Program-made: the position numbers and the translations under genes
Shown here: piece after piece, positions 45,901-55,625 of the stretch
How positions within the stretch are numbered: the stretch's first letter is position 1
Layout of the letters: every line of letters starts with the position of its first letter
Notes under the pieces: generated by a model
What the model saw: only the letters and a program-made list of their open reading frames with translations
Told to the model about the DNA's origin: nothing
The model's database searches: none
NCBI GenBank assembly: GCA_905221605.1
Contig: CAJNDS010002113.1
Span: forward strand, 405,001-469,000
Direction of reading: 5' to 3'
DNA length: 64,000 nucleotides
Source: Symbiodinium natans
Taxonomy: Eukaryota; Sar; Dinophyceae; Suessiales; Symbiodiniaceae

Positions 45901-47482
45901 GGGTTTAGGGTTTAGGGTTTAGGGTTTAGGGTTTAGGGTTTAGGGTTTAGGGTTTAGGGTTTAGGGTGCTCGAAGAGGGGCAGTCTAGGACCCAGAGTAG
46001 GCGCTTATTCCCTTTTTTAGGCCTTGGCCTCCCTGATAGGCCCCTTGAAGCCAACAAAGGTAGTTCCCGACGTCATGGTCCCCTTTTTCTGGGTTAGGCC
46101 CTTGAGGGATAATGCACATGTTTTCCCCTCGTGGGCCTTAATCGGCTCATATTCAATAACATTCTTCACAATACCAACTACTATAGCATCTTCCAACAGT
46201 TCTGCCCGGATGAAGGGCCCAAATACAGCCAGCAGATTTCACCCCCCAAAAAGATCCCCCCAATTCCCGATGGTGGGTTTCTATCTCTGCGCCTCTGGAA
46301 GTGGGGGGGGGGGGGGGCGGGGGCAGCGGCCACCTGGGAGTCCAATCCGGAGATCCGGGACGGAGAGCCGGAGCGGAACAAGGTCCTTGGCCATCTTTCC
46401 GTGGCGCTGGATTAGGGTTGTTTAGGCTTTAGGCTTTGCTTAGGGTTTGGGGTTTAGGGTTTAAAGTTTGGGGGTCTTGGGCTGCACAGCGGGGCGAGTT
46501 TCGAGAACCGGCCACAGATCCTGGAATTTCTCGGAATGGCGCTCTTTGAATCGCCAGCCCTGCCCGTTGATGGCATGCCTCCTCCGGGATGGACCCAGGC
46601 CTCCGACCCTGAACGTGCCAATTTAAGATTAATTCAACATACCCCCGGGCCCAGGGCCCAGGCCCCTTACCTATAGAAGGAGATTAGAAGGAAGACTTTT
46701 CCATACTCCCTTAGTTTCTTCTAAGGCTTATAAGCCCTCAGCTGTTTAGGGCTCAGGGTTTAGCATGCCAGTCTCTCTTTTGCAGGCCTTGCTCGAAGGT
46801 TAAGAGAGATTCCGCCAAGATAGCCTTGTTCCACGCCTGGAAGGCTTGGGTTTAGGGTTTCGGGTTTATAATGGGGTTAGGGTTTTGTTGGGGCGCAAAA
46901 ACGATTCCAAGAACTGCTATTAATTGCCTTGACGGCTTGCCGAGCACTCTGTTTCTAGGACACCCCCCCCATTAATATCCTTCTTTCGTTCTGTTACCAG
47001 CGAGGATGTTGAATAATAAAAAAGGGAGTGAGGGGTGGGGGGGGGGGGGGGGGGCAGCGTAGCCAGGCGCGATCAGAGCCTGAACCCTAGGACCCTACAC
47101 TTGTCGTGCGCCACGTGTTGTTAGCAACAGAATGTAGTGGGGATGATAGATGTACTCAAATTACACCTTAAAGCCACAGCCCTATAAGCCCTCAGGCCCC
47201 AAACCCTGCTTCACAACCCTTAACCTTTGAGGGTTGAAGGTTCATGGGTACTAAGAAGTGGGGTTATACGTACTTTAAATAAGGTTCTAACCATAGTTAC
47301 CCCTACTTTACAAGAACCCATGAACCTCCAAGTAAGCCTTTAACCTCCAAAAGGGGTCGCGGGTCTTGCGCGCCAGGTGGAGGCCGCTTGGAATGAGGTC
47401 GATCGCAATGGAGCCATGACCTGATTGAGACGATGTCTGACGTTCAAGTTTCGGAGGTTTGGTTTATTTTGGTTTTTTCTTT

Positions 47483-47516
<34 letters not shown>

Positions 47517-48083
47517 CTTTGAGGGGTCAGGGTTTAGGGTTTAGGGTTCAAGATATTGGGCTTGTAGGTTTTTGGGGCAGGGATGTCGAGCTCACGGTGT
47601 TGCGGGTCCAGGACTCTGGGGCTTCACGGTCTCAAGCAGCTGGCCCTTAAACTGGGGTTTTCAAAAATCGGGGTACCCTTTTTGGATTTTCGGTTATATG
47701 TGGTTGCGCCCCCGCCCTGTGGGGTGGTTGTGGGGTGGTTTTAGGGTTTTTGGTTTTGGGGTTCTAGGGTTTTAGGGTTTTATGTATACACATGTGTATG
47801 CTTATGCCCCGTATGTCATTCAGAATCGCCCAGCACGGGTTCAGCCCATATTCGAAGGCCATGCTCTTTTCGATTGTTGTGCCGGCTTTTTCTTGGATCT
47901 CGGAGCGTTTCCGACCCGGCCAAGTTTGACACTGAACGCCTCAAGCCTAAACCCCAAGCCCTACCTCCAAAGCTCCCTGCGCTCCCAAAGAGAGCCAGGC
48001 GACGGCAAGCTGAGCTATCAGGAGCCGGGGCCTCAGTGGAGCCCACCTCTGTGATAATGAAGGGTGCCCACCAACCATGGTGA
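40007..48083 (+). CDS. Multi-exon gene of unknown family, Cys/His-rich
   Basis: Exon-like segments on the + strand, with their readable peptides: 40007-40091 (ATG; APLRPAVCVLCANR), 40346-40396 (TCLVCERETAPVCEKHL), 40753-40786 (Y-GAQDVQSLFR), 41188-41269 (LKVFTKKSEGVLIFHILTVE), 41657-41714 (FFGKRESKGISDEDVDVI), 42609-42686 (NHVSCCTGYMSNHLARFG), 42999-43077 (HPDESHKRKADIAACSDS), 43413-43476 (LVMLHFKECRRHESF), 44129-44229 (FNYASYLQQYENSLSG), 45127-45199 (YPLADEVPPGLEMPVILKD), 45283-45350, 46484-46620 (ENRPQILEFLGMALFESPAL), 46786-46849 (KRDSAKIALFHAWKAW) and about 47976-48083 (VEPTSVIMKGAHQPW, TGA). Phases agree from 43413 to 45283. Early CxxC and C/H spacing hints at zinc binding. No family was recognised, and this could be more than one gene. 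Confidence 0.5.
40602..40702. mobile_element. MITE-like element, family 4
   Basis: TTGGGACGTTCCCCCTTATA at the left end and TATAAGGGGGAGCATCCAAA at the right end, with ACTAAGGACTGTTAG inside. It falls between exon-like segments at 40346 and 40753. Confidence 0.85.
42395..42413. repeat. Poly-G tract
   Basis: A run of about 18 G. Similar G or C runs occur near 4810, 16316, 25738, 45780 (22 C), 47042, 47485 (about 32 G), 54091, 54449 (about 30 C), 59679 and 63278. They are interspersed in introns and near MITE ends. Confidence 0.9.
42885..42945. repeat. (TA)n-rich microsatellite
   Basis: TATATATGTATATATATAT words inside the gene C intron. The Tyr/Ile-rich ORFs crossing it are artefacts. Similar TA runs occur at 15007-15070, 17676-17695, 36480-36575 and 38395-38500. 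Confidence 0.85.
43856..43963. mobile_element. MITE-like element, family 6
   Basis: CTTGGTGGCCCAGTCGTACC at the left end, TGCTGGGCTACCAAG at the right end. The middle has TACAAGGTTCCCTTATAAAG. It is directly followed by a family 5 repeat (about 43975-44050), in the intron before the exon at 44129. Confidence 0.88.
44244..44332 (+). repeat. Telomere-type TTTAGGG array
   Basis: Thirteen perfect units, 14 bp after the inferred GC donor at 44230. If that donor is not used, the frame stops at a TGA at 44238-44240. Confidence 0.95.
44745..44822. repeat. GA-rich microsatellite
   Basis: AGAGAAAGAGAG words with a TATATA tail. The Leu/Ser-rich ORFs on the minus strand are repeat translations. Confidence 0.9.
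45000..45076 (+). repeat. TTTGTGGG variant array
   Basis: About eight copies of GTTTGTGG, a diverged telomere-type unit, expanded inside a family 8 MITE-like copy (about 44966-45115, with AGACCCAGAGTCGACCCTTA at its left end). Confidence 0.9.
45668..45764 (+). repeat. Telomere-type TTTAGGG array
   Basis: About fourteen units, followed after a poly-C tract and about 70 bp of unique sequence by a second array (45880-45966) of about twelve units. Confidence 0.95.
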
Positions 48084-48268
48084 TCCCCACCGCCATGGGT
48101 TTAGTGTTTAGGGTTTCGGGTTTACGGTTTGGGGTTGCCACCACCATCAGCATCACCATACCATGTCATGTGCAGCAGCATCAGCATCACCAAGGTCTAA
48201 GTCTCAGAGCAGTGAGGCACCGCGAACGCAGCCGTGATCCGTGACACGCCCTCACGCCTCTTCTTCTG

Positions 48269-48279
48269 TGGCTCAAGGG
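48269..48279 (+). other. Possible relic of the dinoflagellate spliced leader
   Basis: GTGGCTCAAG at 48270-48279 matches nine of the last ten bases of the known dinoflagellate spliced leader (…TTGGCTCAAG). It lies 125 bp upstream of the ATG of an intronless gene. Genes copied back from trans-spliced mRNA can keep such a relic. Nine-base matches also arise by chance in a window of this size, so this is only suggestive. Confidence 0.25.
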
Positions 48280-48403
48280 GGGAGTTAGCAGGGCCTCCAA
48301 CCCTGAGCCCCTGGAGCCCTGAACCGTACACCTGAGTTTGGCATCGGCCAACCGTCATCCCAGTTGGTGCAAGGTCCTCCGCTCGGGAGCGGTTTCGGCT
48401 TCG

Positions 48404-49456
48404 ATGCTGAGGTCAGGGAGCTGCGCTCGACCCACTATCTTCGCCCTGCTGGCCTTGTCAGTGGCTCTCCAGCCTCTGTCTGCTGGATCCCCACCCTCCA
48501 TCTGGGAGGGCTCGGCAGTGGAGTCTGTCCGCTGGATGCCAACGGGCACCGCCCTGATATCGGGATCAGATGACCTGACGGTGCGTGTTTGGAATGCCAG
48601 CACAGGGCAAAGCTTGCAGATTCTTGCTGGCCACACGGATACTGTTTGGTCGGTTGCCTCAAGTCCGGACGGGAAGCATATCGCTTCCTGTAGCGCTGAC
48701 CTGACGGTCAGAATCTGGGATGCGACCACTGGGAAGTGCCTGCACACCCTTGCTGGCCACACCGATGACGTGCGCGCAGTGTCCTACAGCCCAGATGCCA
48801 AGACCGTGGCCTCTGGTGGTTGGGACCACGTGGTCAAGATCTGGGATACTGCCACGGGCGGGTGCTTGCAGACCCTACAGGGCCACAAGAACGATGTTTG
48901 GTCTGTTGCCTACAGTCCGGACGGCAAGCGCCTGGCCTCAGGAAGCTCGGATCGCTCCATAAAGATTTGGGACCTCGCTACTGGGCAGTGCCTGCAAACG
49001 CTCCGCGGCCACAGGGACTATGTGCGCTCAGTGGTCTATAGCCCCGATGGTGCGCACATCCTATCCGGCAGCGATGACCAAGCCGTCAAGCTTTGGGATG
49101 CGGCCCAGGGCACCTGTCTTCGCACTCTTCGAGGTCACAGCTACTACGTCTGGTCCGTAGCCTTTCGCCCTGATGGCAGGCGCGTGGCCTCGGGGAGCTG
49201 GGATAAGACCATCAAAGTTTGGGATCCCGTGTCTGGCAAGTGCTTGCAGACCCTCACTGGTCACACGGATGTGATCGACTCAGTGGCCTACAGCCCAGAT
49301 GGCACTCTTGCCTCAGGGAGTGATGACGGCTCCATTCGGACCTGGGATCCCAACAGCACCAACCACCGCATCTTCAACGCAGCGAGCGAAGGCTTGACAC
49401 GCAAGCCAAGGCAGTCCAAGAGTAAGGCTGGGAAGGCAGTCGAGGTCGTGCTGTGA
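48404..49456 (+). CDS. Secreted or lumenal WD40 seven-repeat protein, intronless
   Basis: ATG at 48404 starts a 350-residue protein; the longer frame to 48338 begins with TTG only. Residues about 1-29 form a signal peptide or anchor (SCARPTIFALLALSVALQPL). Seven WD40 repeats of about 42 residues follow. Most carry GH near the start, SPDG in the middle, SGS-D and a terminal (I/V)WD. Repeat 1 lacks GH and repeat 7 is one residue short. Seven blades fit one closed beta-propeller, a protein-binding scaffold. The repeats are very alike, suggesting recent internal expansion. The tail is Lys/Arg-rich (RKPRQSKSKAGK). The gene is GC-rich and uninterrupted, unlike neighbours with many introns, so a retrocopy or acquisition is likely. 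The function of a WD40 domain behind a signal peptide is unknown. Confidence 0.9.
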   Translation: MLRSGSCARPTIFALLALSVALQPLSAGSPPSIWEGSAVESVRWMPTGTALISGSDDLTVRVWNASTGQSLQILAGHTDTVWSVASSPDGKHIASCSADLTVRIWDATTGKCLHTLAGHTDDVRAVSYSPDAKTVASGGWDHVVKIWDTATGGCLQTLQGHKNDVWSVAYSPDGKRLASGSSDRSIKIWDLATGQCLQTLRGHRDYVRSVVYSPDGAHILSGSDDQAVKLWDAAQGTCLRTLRGHSYYVWSVAFRPDGRRVASGSWDKTIKVWDPVSGKCLQTLTGHTDVIDSVAYSPDGTLASGSDDGSIRTWDPNSTNHRIFNAASEGLTRKPRQSKSKAGKAVEVVL

Positions 49457-49617
49457 GCACTTCTGAAAGAAGGGAGGGTATGAAAAAGCTCCCGCGTGTG
49501 ATGACTGTAGGAGCGCGCTTGCTTCTTGATTGCCGGCGCTTGAAGAGATGGTGTAACCCTAGAACCTAAACATACCCAAACCCCAAAGCCGAGAATGCAG
49601 TAGGCCCCAAGGCTGCA

Positions 49618-49752
49618 AGGTGTGTAATCCCTGCCCCCTAATATTAAACCCCCCCTACCCCCTAAACTTAAAACCCCTCCTTATAGCTCCATTACAGTAT
49701 TAGGGGGGGTATTTAAGTATTTAATATTAGGGGGTAGGGGGGGTTTACAAAG
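49618..49752. mobile_element. MITE-like inverted repeat, single copy
   Basis: CCCCCTAATATTAAACCCCC at 49632 and its complement near 49720-49745 (TTTAATATTAGGGGGTAGGG) flank a short middle with CTCCATTACAG. No second copy was noticed in the window. It lies between the WD40 gene and the next gene. Confidence 0.7.
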
Positions 49753-50356
49753 GGATGAGAGCCTTTTACCACGGCCCGGCTTAAGTCGTCTCAAGTTTCA
49801 AAGTGAATGCACACGGGTGGTGTCTGAATGAAAGTCAAGTCCTGGGTCCTGACAGTATCCCAGCACAGTCCCTACAGCTTAGCCTGCCCTTGAAGTGCTT
49901 TGGATTCTTGGCTCCATGGTTCAGAACAGCCCCCCACACACACGCCTCTCTAAACTGAACTGAAAGCAAGCCGGACGCAGTGCCCCAAACAATGTTGTTT
50001 AGGAGCTGGGGTCCGAGGCTTGGGGGTTTAAGGTTTAGGGTGTAGGGGTTCAGGGTTTACGGGTTTGGTTTAGGGTTGAGGGTTTTGGGGAGCACTGCCA
50101 CGCACCTTCATGCCAGCAGCGAGAATTTCTCTGCACAACTGTGCCTTTTCGGATACCTTATAAGGCTCCGTGGTATAGCAGGAGCACTATTTGGAGAGCC
50201 GTTCATATACATAACTTCTCTTTCATGCCCCGTATCGTGTGAGAATTGCGGCAGCGCCGCAAGCTGCAGCCATGCCCGGCACTTATTGTGGCTTCAAGTT
50301 GGCTTAGCCAAGCTAGCATAGCAGTCTCCAGCACGCCAATAGCAGAAAGAGCATCT

Positions 50357-53221
50357 ATGGGTGTGGCTGGTCAGTTGGCAGTGTTGAGCTGCCTGCCTCT
50401 TACGATGGCGGGCTGGTACATCGGCAGGAGCGGGGCGAGAGAGGACTGCAACGCCGTGTGCGCGGGCATCGGCCCTTGCAACGCCCAAGCACTCAACGAC
50501 ATCATGCGCTGCAGCCCAGGTCAGGTTAAGACCTTCCTTGCCGGCATTGCTGCCTTCCGCCGCGTCAATGATACTGCAGGGTCCGAGCAGACTACATCCT
50601 ATGACTGCTCGCAGTCCATGACAGTTCTTACGGATTCGAACGCGACCGTCGCGCCGTTTGCAGATGCTCATGGCCTGTGCGGGTACTCCACGAATGGAGC
50701 TGCCTCATGCGACAGCCAACCGCCCCTCCCCGGCTGGGTTCGCCATTGCTGTTGCGAGGAGCATGACGGAGACTGCGCCGTCAGCAAGTGTCCTGACTCC
50801 CCGGAAGCCTGGGACGCCATCCCCTTGGGTTCGACAGTCGCTCTTACCGTTGCGCCTGATGCGACGGTGACGGAGAGCGCTGGGGTGCACCCTGTCCTCA
50901 CGGTACTCTTTGTTGCACTGGGGGTTCTTGCCACTCTGACTGGGCTAGCTTGCATCATCTACTTCCTCCTCTTCGCCATCACCATGTTGCGCATGAGACA
51001 GTTGGGCCTCCTGCCCGCGAGAAGGGCGTTTATGGTTCAGGGTTTACAAACACAAACCCCGAAGGAGTTTCTCATCTGAACCGAAGGAGGACTGCGCCTA
51101 GAAAACCCAAAGCCCAAGCCTAAACCCGACAGTACACCCAGCTCGTGAGCTGAGAAGGTTCCCTTCCCGAAAGCACCTGAAAGTTCTGTCCCGCAGGCTT
51201 CTCGAATGTCTGAACAAACAGCCCGTCCTTACTGTAGCTTGCTGGGAACCCTAAGCCCAGGGGACTCAGAGGAACTTGAGTCTTGAGGGTTTGGGGCTTT
51301 CCGAGTCAGGGCTTCGGGCTTCCGACCCCCCCCTTTCCCCCCCCCCGCCCGCCCCCCCCAGTTCGGTAGAGGTTTTAATTGGGCGGGTACGGGATCGGGC
51401 TTTGGGGTCAGGGTTTTTTTAGCATTCGGGGTGCTTGCCAGTGCTTGCATATTTGTTAGGCGGAAGGGATGAAGGTTAAGGTTCGGGGTTTAGGAGGAGG
51501 GTTTAGTAGAATTCCGACCAAGGACACCTGGACGCAAAAAGCGAGCTTCCTCTGTGACGAGCACGTCCACTCCAGATGGGACGTGAGGAGGTGCAAAGCC
51601 AAAGCCGCGGCAGCGCGAAGCGTGGCCGTGCGAGGCTTCGACAATCAGGGTCACTTTGCTAGATCAACCTGGGGCTGCCCCACTTGGTAGCTGAATGAGT
51701 ACACACACTTTTCGGGATGCTAGAATCCTCTCGAGAACTGAAAGTGTACACTTTTTGGGGGCTTATGAGCTCAGCAACTGTTTTTAGAATTTTTGGGAAT
51801 AGCTTTTGGTGATGAGTGATCCCTGCTTCTGTGAAGCCTCTCTGTGTGGAAGCACTTTCACCTGCATGCAATTTTGACATTGCCAACCACAAGCGGCATC
51901 AATTTTGAAGGGATGTGTCTCATCCCCTTACCCTAAACCCCAAACCACAAACCCCAAACCCCAAACCCTTAACCGCAACCCTGTATAAACCTTTGCTAAC
52001 CCCCCTCTCTGACCTCTGTAAGGTTAAAACCACAACATGGGCCCTCCTCCTTCTCGGGCAGAATCAGGAAACCCTTGAAAGTACTCGATGTGTGTCTATA
52101 TACAGATATCCAACTATTGCAGTAAGGATGTATGCTTAAGAATATCTATGTATATAGGGCAAGCTGTAGGTATACGAGGCCCCACGACACCATGAGGAGG
52201 CTCCTTGGCTCAGACTTACGAAATGGTGGGTGAGCCTTCGAATTCGTGAATGCACCCCGAGAGTTGTCGACAGCCCGGTGGATCACTCCTGTTTCTATGT
52301 ACGCCCCCGTCAGTGTTCTAGATTTATCTACGCACATGGCCGCCGATCCCGAACCTTCCCTCTGGCTGTAGAGTGCTGTTTGGCGCGGCTGTACAAGCCG
52401 TGCTTTGCCCTGCGAGCACCATCGGTCATGGCAGGTTCTGAACCTTGGGGGCCAAAAGCCCCCCACCCCCGAATCAGGTCATTTATCTCATGACCGATCT
52501 GCGTGATAGAGATGTGTATGAACCAGAAACACTTGTTAGGTTCGTTTGGCCCCCAAGGAAGGAATCCAGCCACTCATCAGGCCACCAACAGTCAAAACTC
52601 CTCCATGTTGGGCTTGGTCAGAAAGTTGCATGTGGCTCGAGCGCAGGCTCAAGCATACTGTGCTCCTTTTGACAACGTAGTCGTAGGCCTAGCTTGTGCA
52701 CCCTGTCTGGGGCTATTTAGTTTTTGAAAGTTGAGGCACGGAACCGAAACAGGATCCTATTAGAGTGGTCCTGTGTGCGCATTCTCCCTGAGCCTTGGCC
52801 CCATCGCGTGGAGGAGAGAAAGAGTTGCCTGTAGGAATGCAAGCGGGATGATAACCGCAAGCACCCTAACCCCTAACCCCCAACAATTTCAGCTGCAGGC
52901 GGCTGTTCCGCCGTGCCTGAGAAGCACACGAAGCTTGAAGCCCTCAAGCCTAGACTTCAATGTTACGGAAGGTAGAAGGTGTCACCCTCAACAGCAACTC
53001 CTAACCTAACCTGTCACCCTAAACCCTAAACCCTAAACCCTAAACCCTAAACCCTAAGCCCTAAGCCCTAAACCCTCAACCCTAAACCCTACAAAGCCCT
53101 GAACCCAAGGCTGCGCCCGCTTCTTCGGAACAGTGCCCTGCAGCTCACCGACGCAGATTTGGAGGAGGAGCGGACTTTTGGGACTCTGAGCCTCCTCCTT
53201 CCGGTGTTGGATGCCACGTAG
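50357..53221 (+). CDS. Cys-rich single-pass membrane protein, with downstream exons
   Basis: The first exon opens at ATG 50357 (an upstream TTG-initiated extension is unlikely) and stays open to 51079. The start is a signal peptide (VAGQLAVLSCLPLTMA). A Cys-rich ectodomain follows: WYIGRSGAREDCNAVCAGIG, then CGYSTNGAASCDSQ and HCCCEEHDGDC. Next is one strong membrane helix (VLTVLFVALGVLATLTGLAC) and a basic juxtamembrane stretch (MLRMRQLG). The W-x-x-G…C-x3-C layout resembles Cys-rich domains common in dinoflagellate surface proteins, a family impression I cannot verify. The last residues before 51079 may be intron, with a GT donor near 51032. Coding-like segments follow on the same strand: 51530-51650, 51805-51907, 52173-52220 (MRRLLGSDLRNG), 52615-52730, 52890-53005 and 53109-53221 (LTDADLEEERTFGTLSLLLP, stop TAG). 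Whether these belong to this gene is open. Confidence 0.6.
51683..51780. mobile_element. MITE-like element, family 7 (CTTGGT end)
   Basis: Begins CTTGGTAGCTGAATGAGTAC and ends TTATGAGCTCAGCAACTG. The interior CACTTTTCGGGATGCTAGAA is shared with the copies at 39875 and 62785. Confidence 0.88.
52443..52560. mobile_element. MITE-like element, single copy
   Basis: CCTTGGGGGCCAAAAGCCCC at the left end and TTTGGCCCCCAAGG at the right end, about 115 bp apart, with AGGTCATTTATCTCATGACC and GATAGAGATGTG inside. Non-coding. Confidence 0.75.
53000..53092 (-). repeat. Telomere-type array, CCCTAAA orientation
   Basis: About ten units, ending about 15 bp before the exon-like segment at 53109 that carries an in-frame stop. 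Confidence 0.92.
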
Positions 53222-53615
53222 CCTTTTTTGGGCTTAGGGTTCTCTACCGGAACCCCAGACCCTAAACCCCGAACCCTAAACCCTAAACCACCAGCCCTCA
53301 ACCCTCAACTTGGGGGACGCCTTCTATATATCTACATATTGAGACAAACCAATGTGTAAGTACAGAGTTGTAAGCATGTGTGCATATGTATGTATAACGT
53401 ATGTCAATGTGTACATGAAGAAATAATTAAATATATAAGTATATATATATGTGAGGGGACATATATATATATATATACATTTGTATGCATTCTGGCGCAT
53501 CAATGCACGTAAGGTTCGCTACTTGCAGGTTTTTGCAGCTGTGGCTATTCAGTTTTTTTCTGGTTCCTTTTGCACCCCTACGAAGTGCAGGGGTTCATAT
53601 GGTCTTATGTGATCA

Positions 53616-54592
53616 CTCTGCATGGAGGACCGAGTCTACTCTGTGCTTTCCAAGATTGACAAAGACGACTCGGGATTTGCAAGGAACTCAATTCCGGGCT
53701 CCTTGGGTTCTTCCAGTGAGGGCTTAGTGTTTAGAGTTTAGGGTTTAGGGTTTAGAGTTCAGGGTGTAGGTATTGTTCTAACTTCGGGTGCCTGCATTGG
53801 GGACCTTGTGATAAGGAAGAAGACATCGGCTGCAGTATCCAGGTTCTGACATGGTGCCGCGTTCTTGCTCTAGAGTCTTGTGGCATGTGGGCCTGATGAG
53901 TTCCCTAAACCCGAAACTTTTAAGCTCTTCCGGGGGTTTTGTGGGTTCAGGGTATAGGGTTTAGGGTTTAGGGCTTTGGGTTTCAGCACGACGAAACCTG
54001 TTTCCAGGCTCAGGCTTGTGCTAAAGTCCCTTGAGGCCGGCTTATTTTCCGAAATCCGACTGCACTCCGGCAGCTCTGGGTTAAGGGGGGGGGGGGGGGG
54101 TTTGGGGGGGTGTAGGGTGTAGAGGGCAGGGTTTAGGGTTTAGGGTTTGGGGTTTAGGGTTTAGGGTTTAGGGTTTAGGGTTTAGGGTTTAGGGTTTAGG
54201 GTTTAGGGTTTAGGGTTTAGGTGTAGGGTTTCGGGGGTTTGGAGGGTTTGGGGGGGTTTAGGGGATTTAGGTTGTTTGGGGGGTTTAGGGTTGGTTTAGG
54301 GAGAGTGCACGACGAGCAGCCCACAAGCGCCAACATCATCTGAATGATGCCCGAGGTGGGTTGATCCCACTCCGCACAAGCCTCATCCTAACCCCGAAGA
54401 CCAGAAAACCCGAAAACCCGAAACCCGAACCCTAGACCTTATGTGCACCACCCCCCCCCCCCCCCCCCCCCCCCCCCAATAGGTCCACCATAACATGAAC
54501 CCCAAAGGTCTGCAAGGACGAGTTCGTCCAGGCTGTGACCCGCCCCGGGCCTAACGCCAGCGCCAGGTTCGGAGTTGAGTTCTCTGCAGGCA
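53616..54592 (+). CDS. EF-hand protein, first exons
   Basis: The exon at 53616-53718 opens with ATG and includes YSVLSKIDKDDSGFA, a helix plus the start of a canonical EF-hand calcium loop (D-K-D-D-S-G). The exon after the AG|G near 54508 reads VCKDEFVQAVTRPG, whose DEFVQAV matches the closing Glu and second helix of such a loop. A further segment at about 54302-54352 (RRAAHKRQHHLNDAR) ends at a good GTGGGT donor. The intervening phase is not settled. It is probably the start of the gene that continues to the right. Confidence 0.5.
54127..54226 (+). repeat. Telomere-type TTTAGGG array
   Basis: About thirteen units with one TTTGGGG, preceded by a poly-G tract (54087-54100). Confidence 0.95.
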
Positions 54593-54712
54593 CTAGAACC
54601 CGGAGTATGCCCTTATCCCCTTTTTTGTTATAGGGTTTAGGGCCCCTTATTCTAATGCCCTTTAACGCAAAAAGGGCACCCTTTTTCATGCCTAGGTTCC
54701 TCTTGGGTCTAG
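54593..54712. mobile_element. MITE-like element, family 8
   Basis: Left end CTAGAACCCGGAGTATGCCC, right end TTCCTCTTGGGTCTAG. The interior is AAAAAGGGCACCCTTTTTCA and a TTTAGGG unit. Copies: 57800-57913 (CTAGGACCCAGAGTGGGCCC ... CCTGGGGCTAG), about 17790-17870, 36740-36838, 44966-45115 and 45975-46095. Several copies carry telomere-type units inside the element. Confidence 0.8.
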
Positions 54713-55534
54713 GGAAGGTTAAGAGATTCCGGGCTCAGGGGCTTCGGATGTCCTCCTGGGCTTTAGAGCTAAGAGCTTGTGGGGTGTAGCTTCGGTTTCC
54801 GGCTTGGGGTTGAGCATGTCAACCTACAGGTCTTTGAAACGATGGTCCCACGTTTTAGGGTTCCTTAGAAGAATTAGGGAGCCCAATCTTGATCGGAATG
54901 ACACGGCCGCCCCTTTCTGTGCCTCCCCCATGTTCTTTAGCAGCCTACACACTTCACTCCAAGTGGCAGAGGTGCGCTGAAGTTTCAAGAGGTTCTGAAG
55001 CAGTGCGCAGAATCAGGACGCCGATCTAGCGGTGGGCTGTTTAAAAAGTATATGATCCTCGAGGGACCCCCCCACCCTGTTATACCCCACCAATGCTAAG
55101 GTTCTGATCCAGGATAGGAACCGCAAATTTCATTTTCGGAAACCCCCAGGCCTTTGGGCGTGAGTTAATTACTCTGCGACTGCGTGGTCAGGGCTTTCAG
55201 CTTTGATGAGCCGGTTTGGATTCGTTGGGCACAATAACCATGAGGTGTTGGGTACCTGATGTTCGCTAGTTTAGGGCTCCGGGTCTAGCAATGGAGAGTT
55301 TACAGTGTGGTTCACCTTCCGACGGGGTTGTGTTTTTGCAAGATGCTGGTTTCGCCTATGCGGGAGTGCAGAAGGTGTTGTTTTTGGTTTTTGCGCCCCG
55401 GGGGGGGGGGGGGGGAGTACCATCAGCACCTTATTGTTGTCGGTTGTTCTATTGGCAAGGTTGTCCGCGTAGCCTTCTCTCACTCACGTTGAGACTGAAA
55501 TACAGGTACTGTCCTTGCATCAAAAGCGTGCTGT

Positions 55535-55625
55535 CTTTGCCATGGTGGTGATGATGATGGTGGTGATGATAGTGATCATGATCATGACGATGACGATGAC
55601 GATGACGATGTGAAGGTGATAACGG
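55535..55625. repeat. GATGAT / GACGAT microsatellite
   Basis: TGGTGATGATGATGGTGG passes into GATGACGATGAC words. His/Asp ORFs are repeat artefacts. Confidence 0.88.

Noticed and set aside
48355-48762. Minus-strand ORF opposite the WD40 gene
   Set aside because: Antisense shadow of a repetitive, GC-rich coding sequence.
48404-49456. Bacterial contamination in the assembly
   Set aside because: The WD40 gene looks prokaryote-like in being intronless and GC-rich, but it is flanked on both sides by the same telomere-type repeats and + strand exons, so it belongs to this genome.
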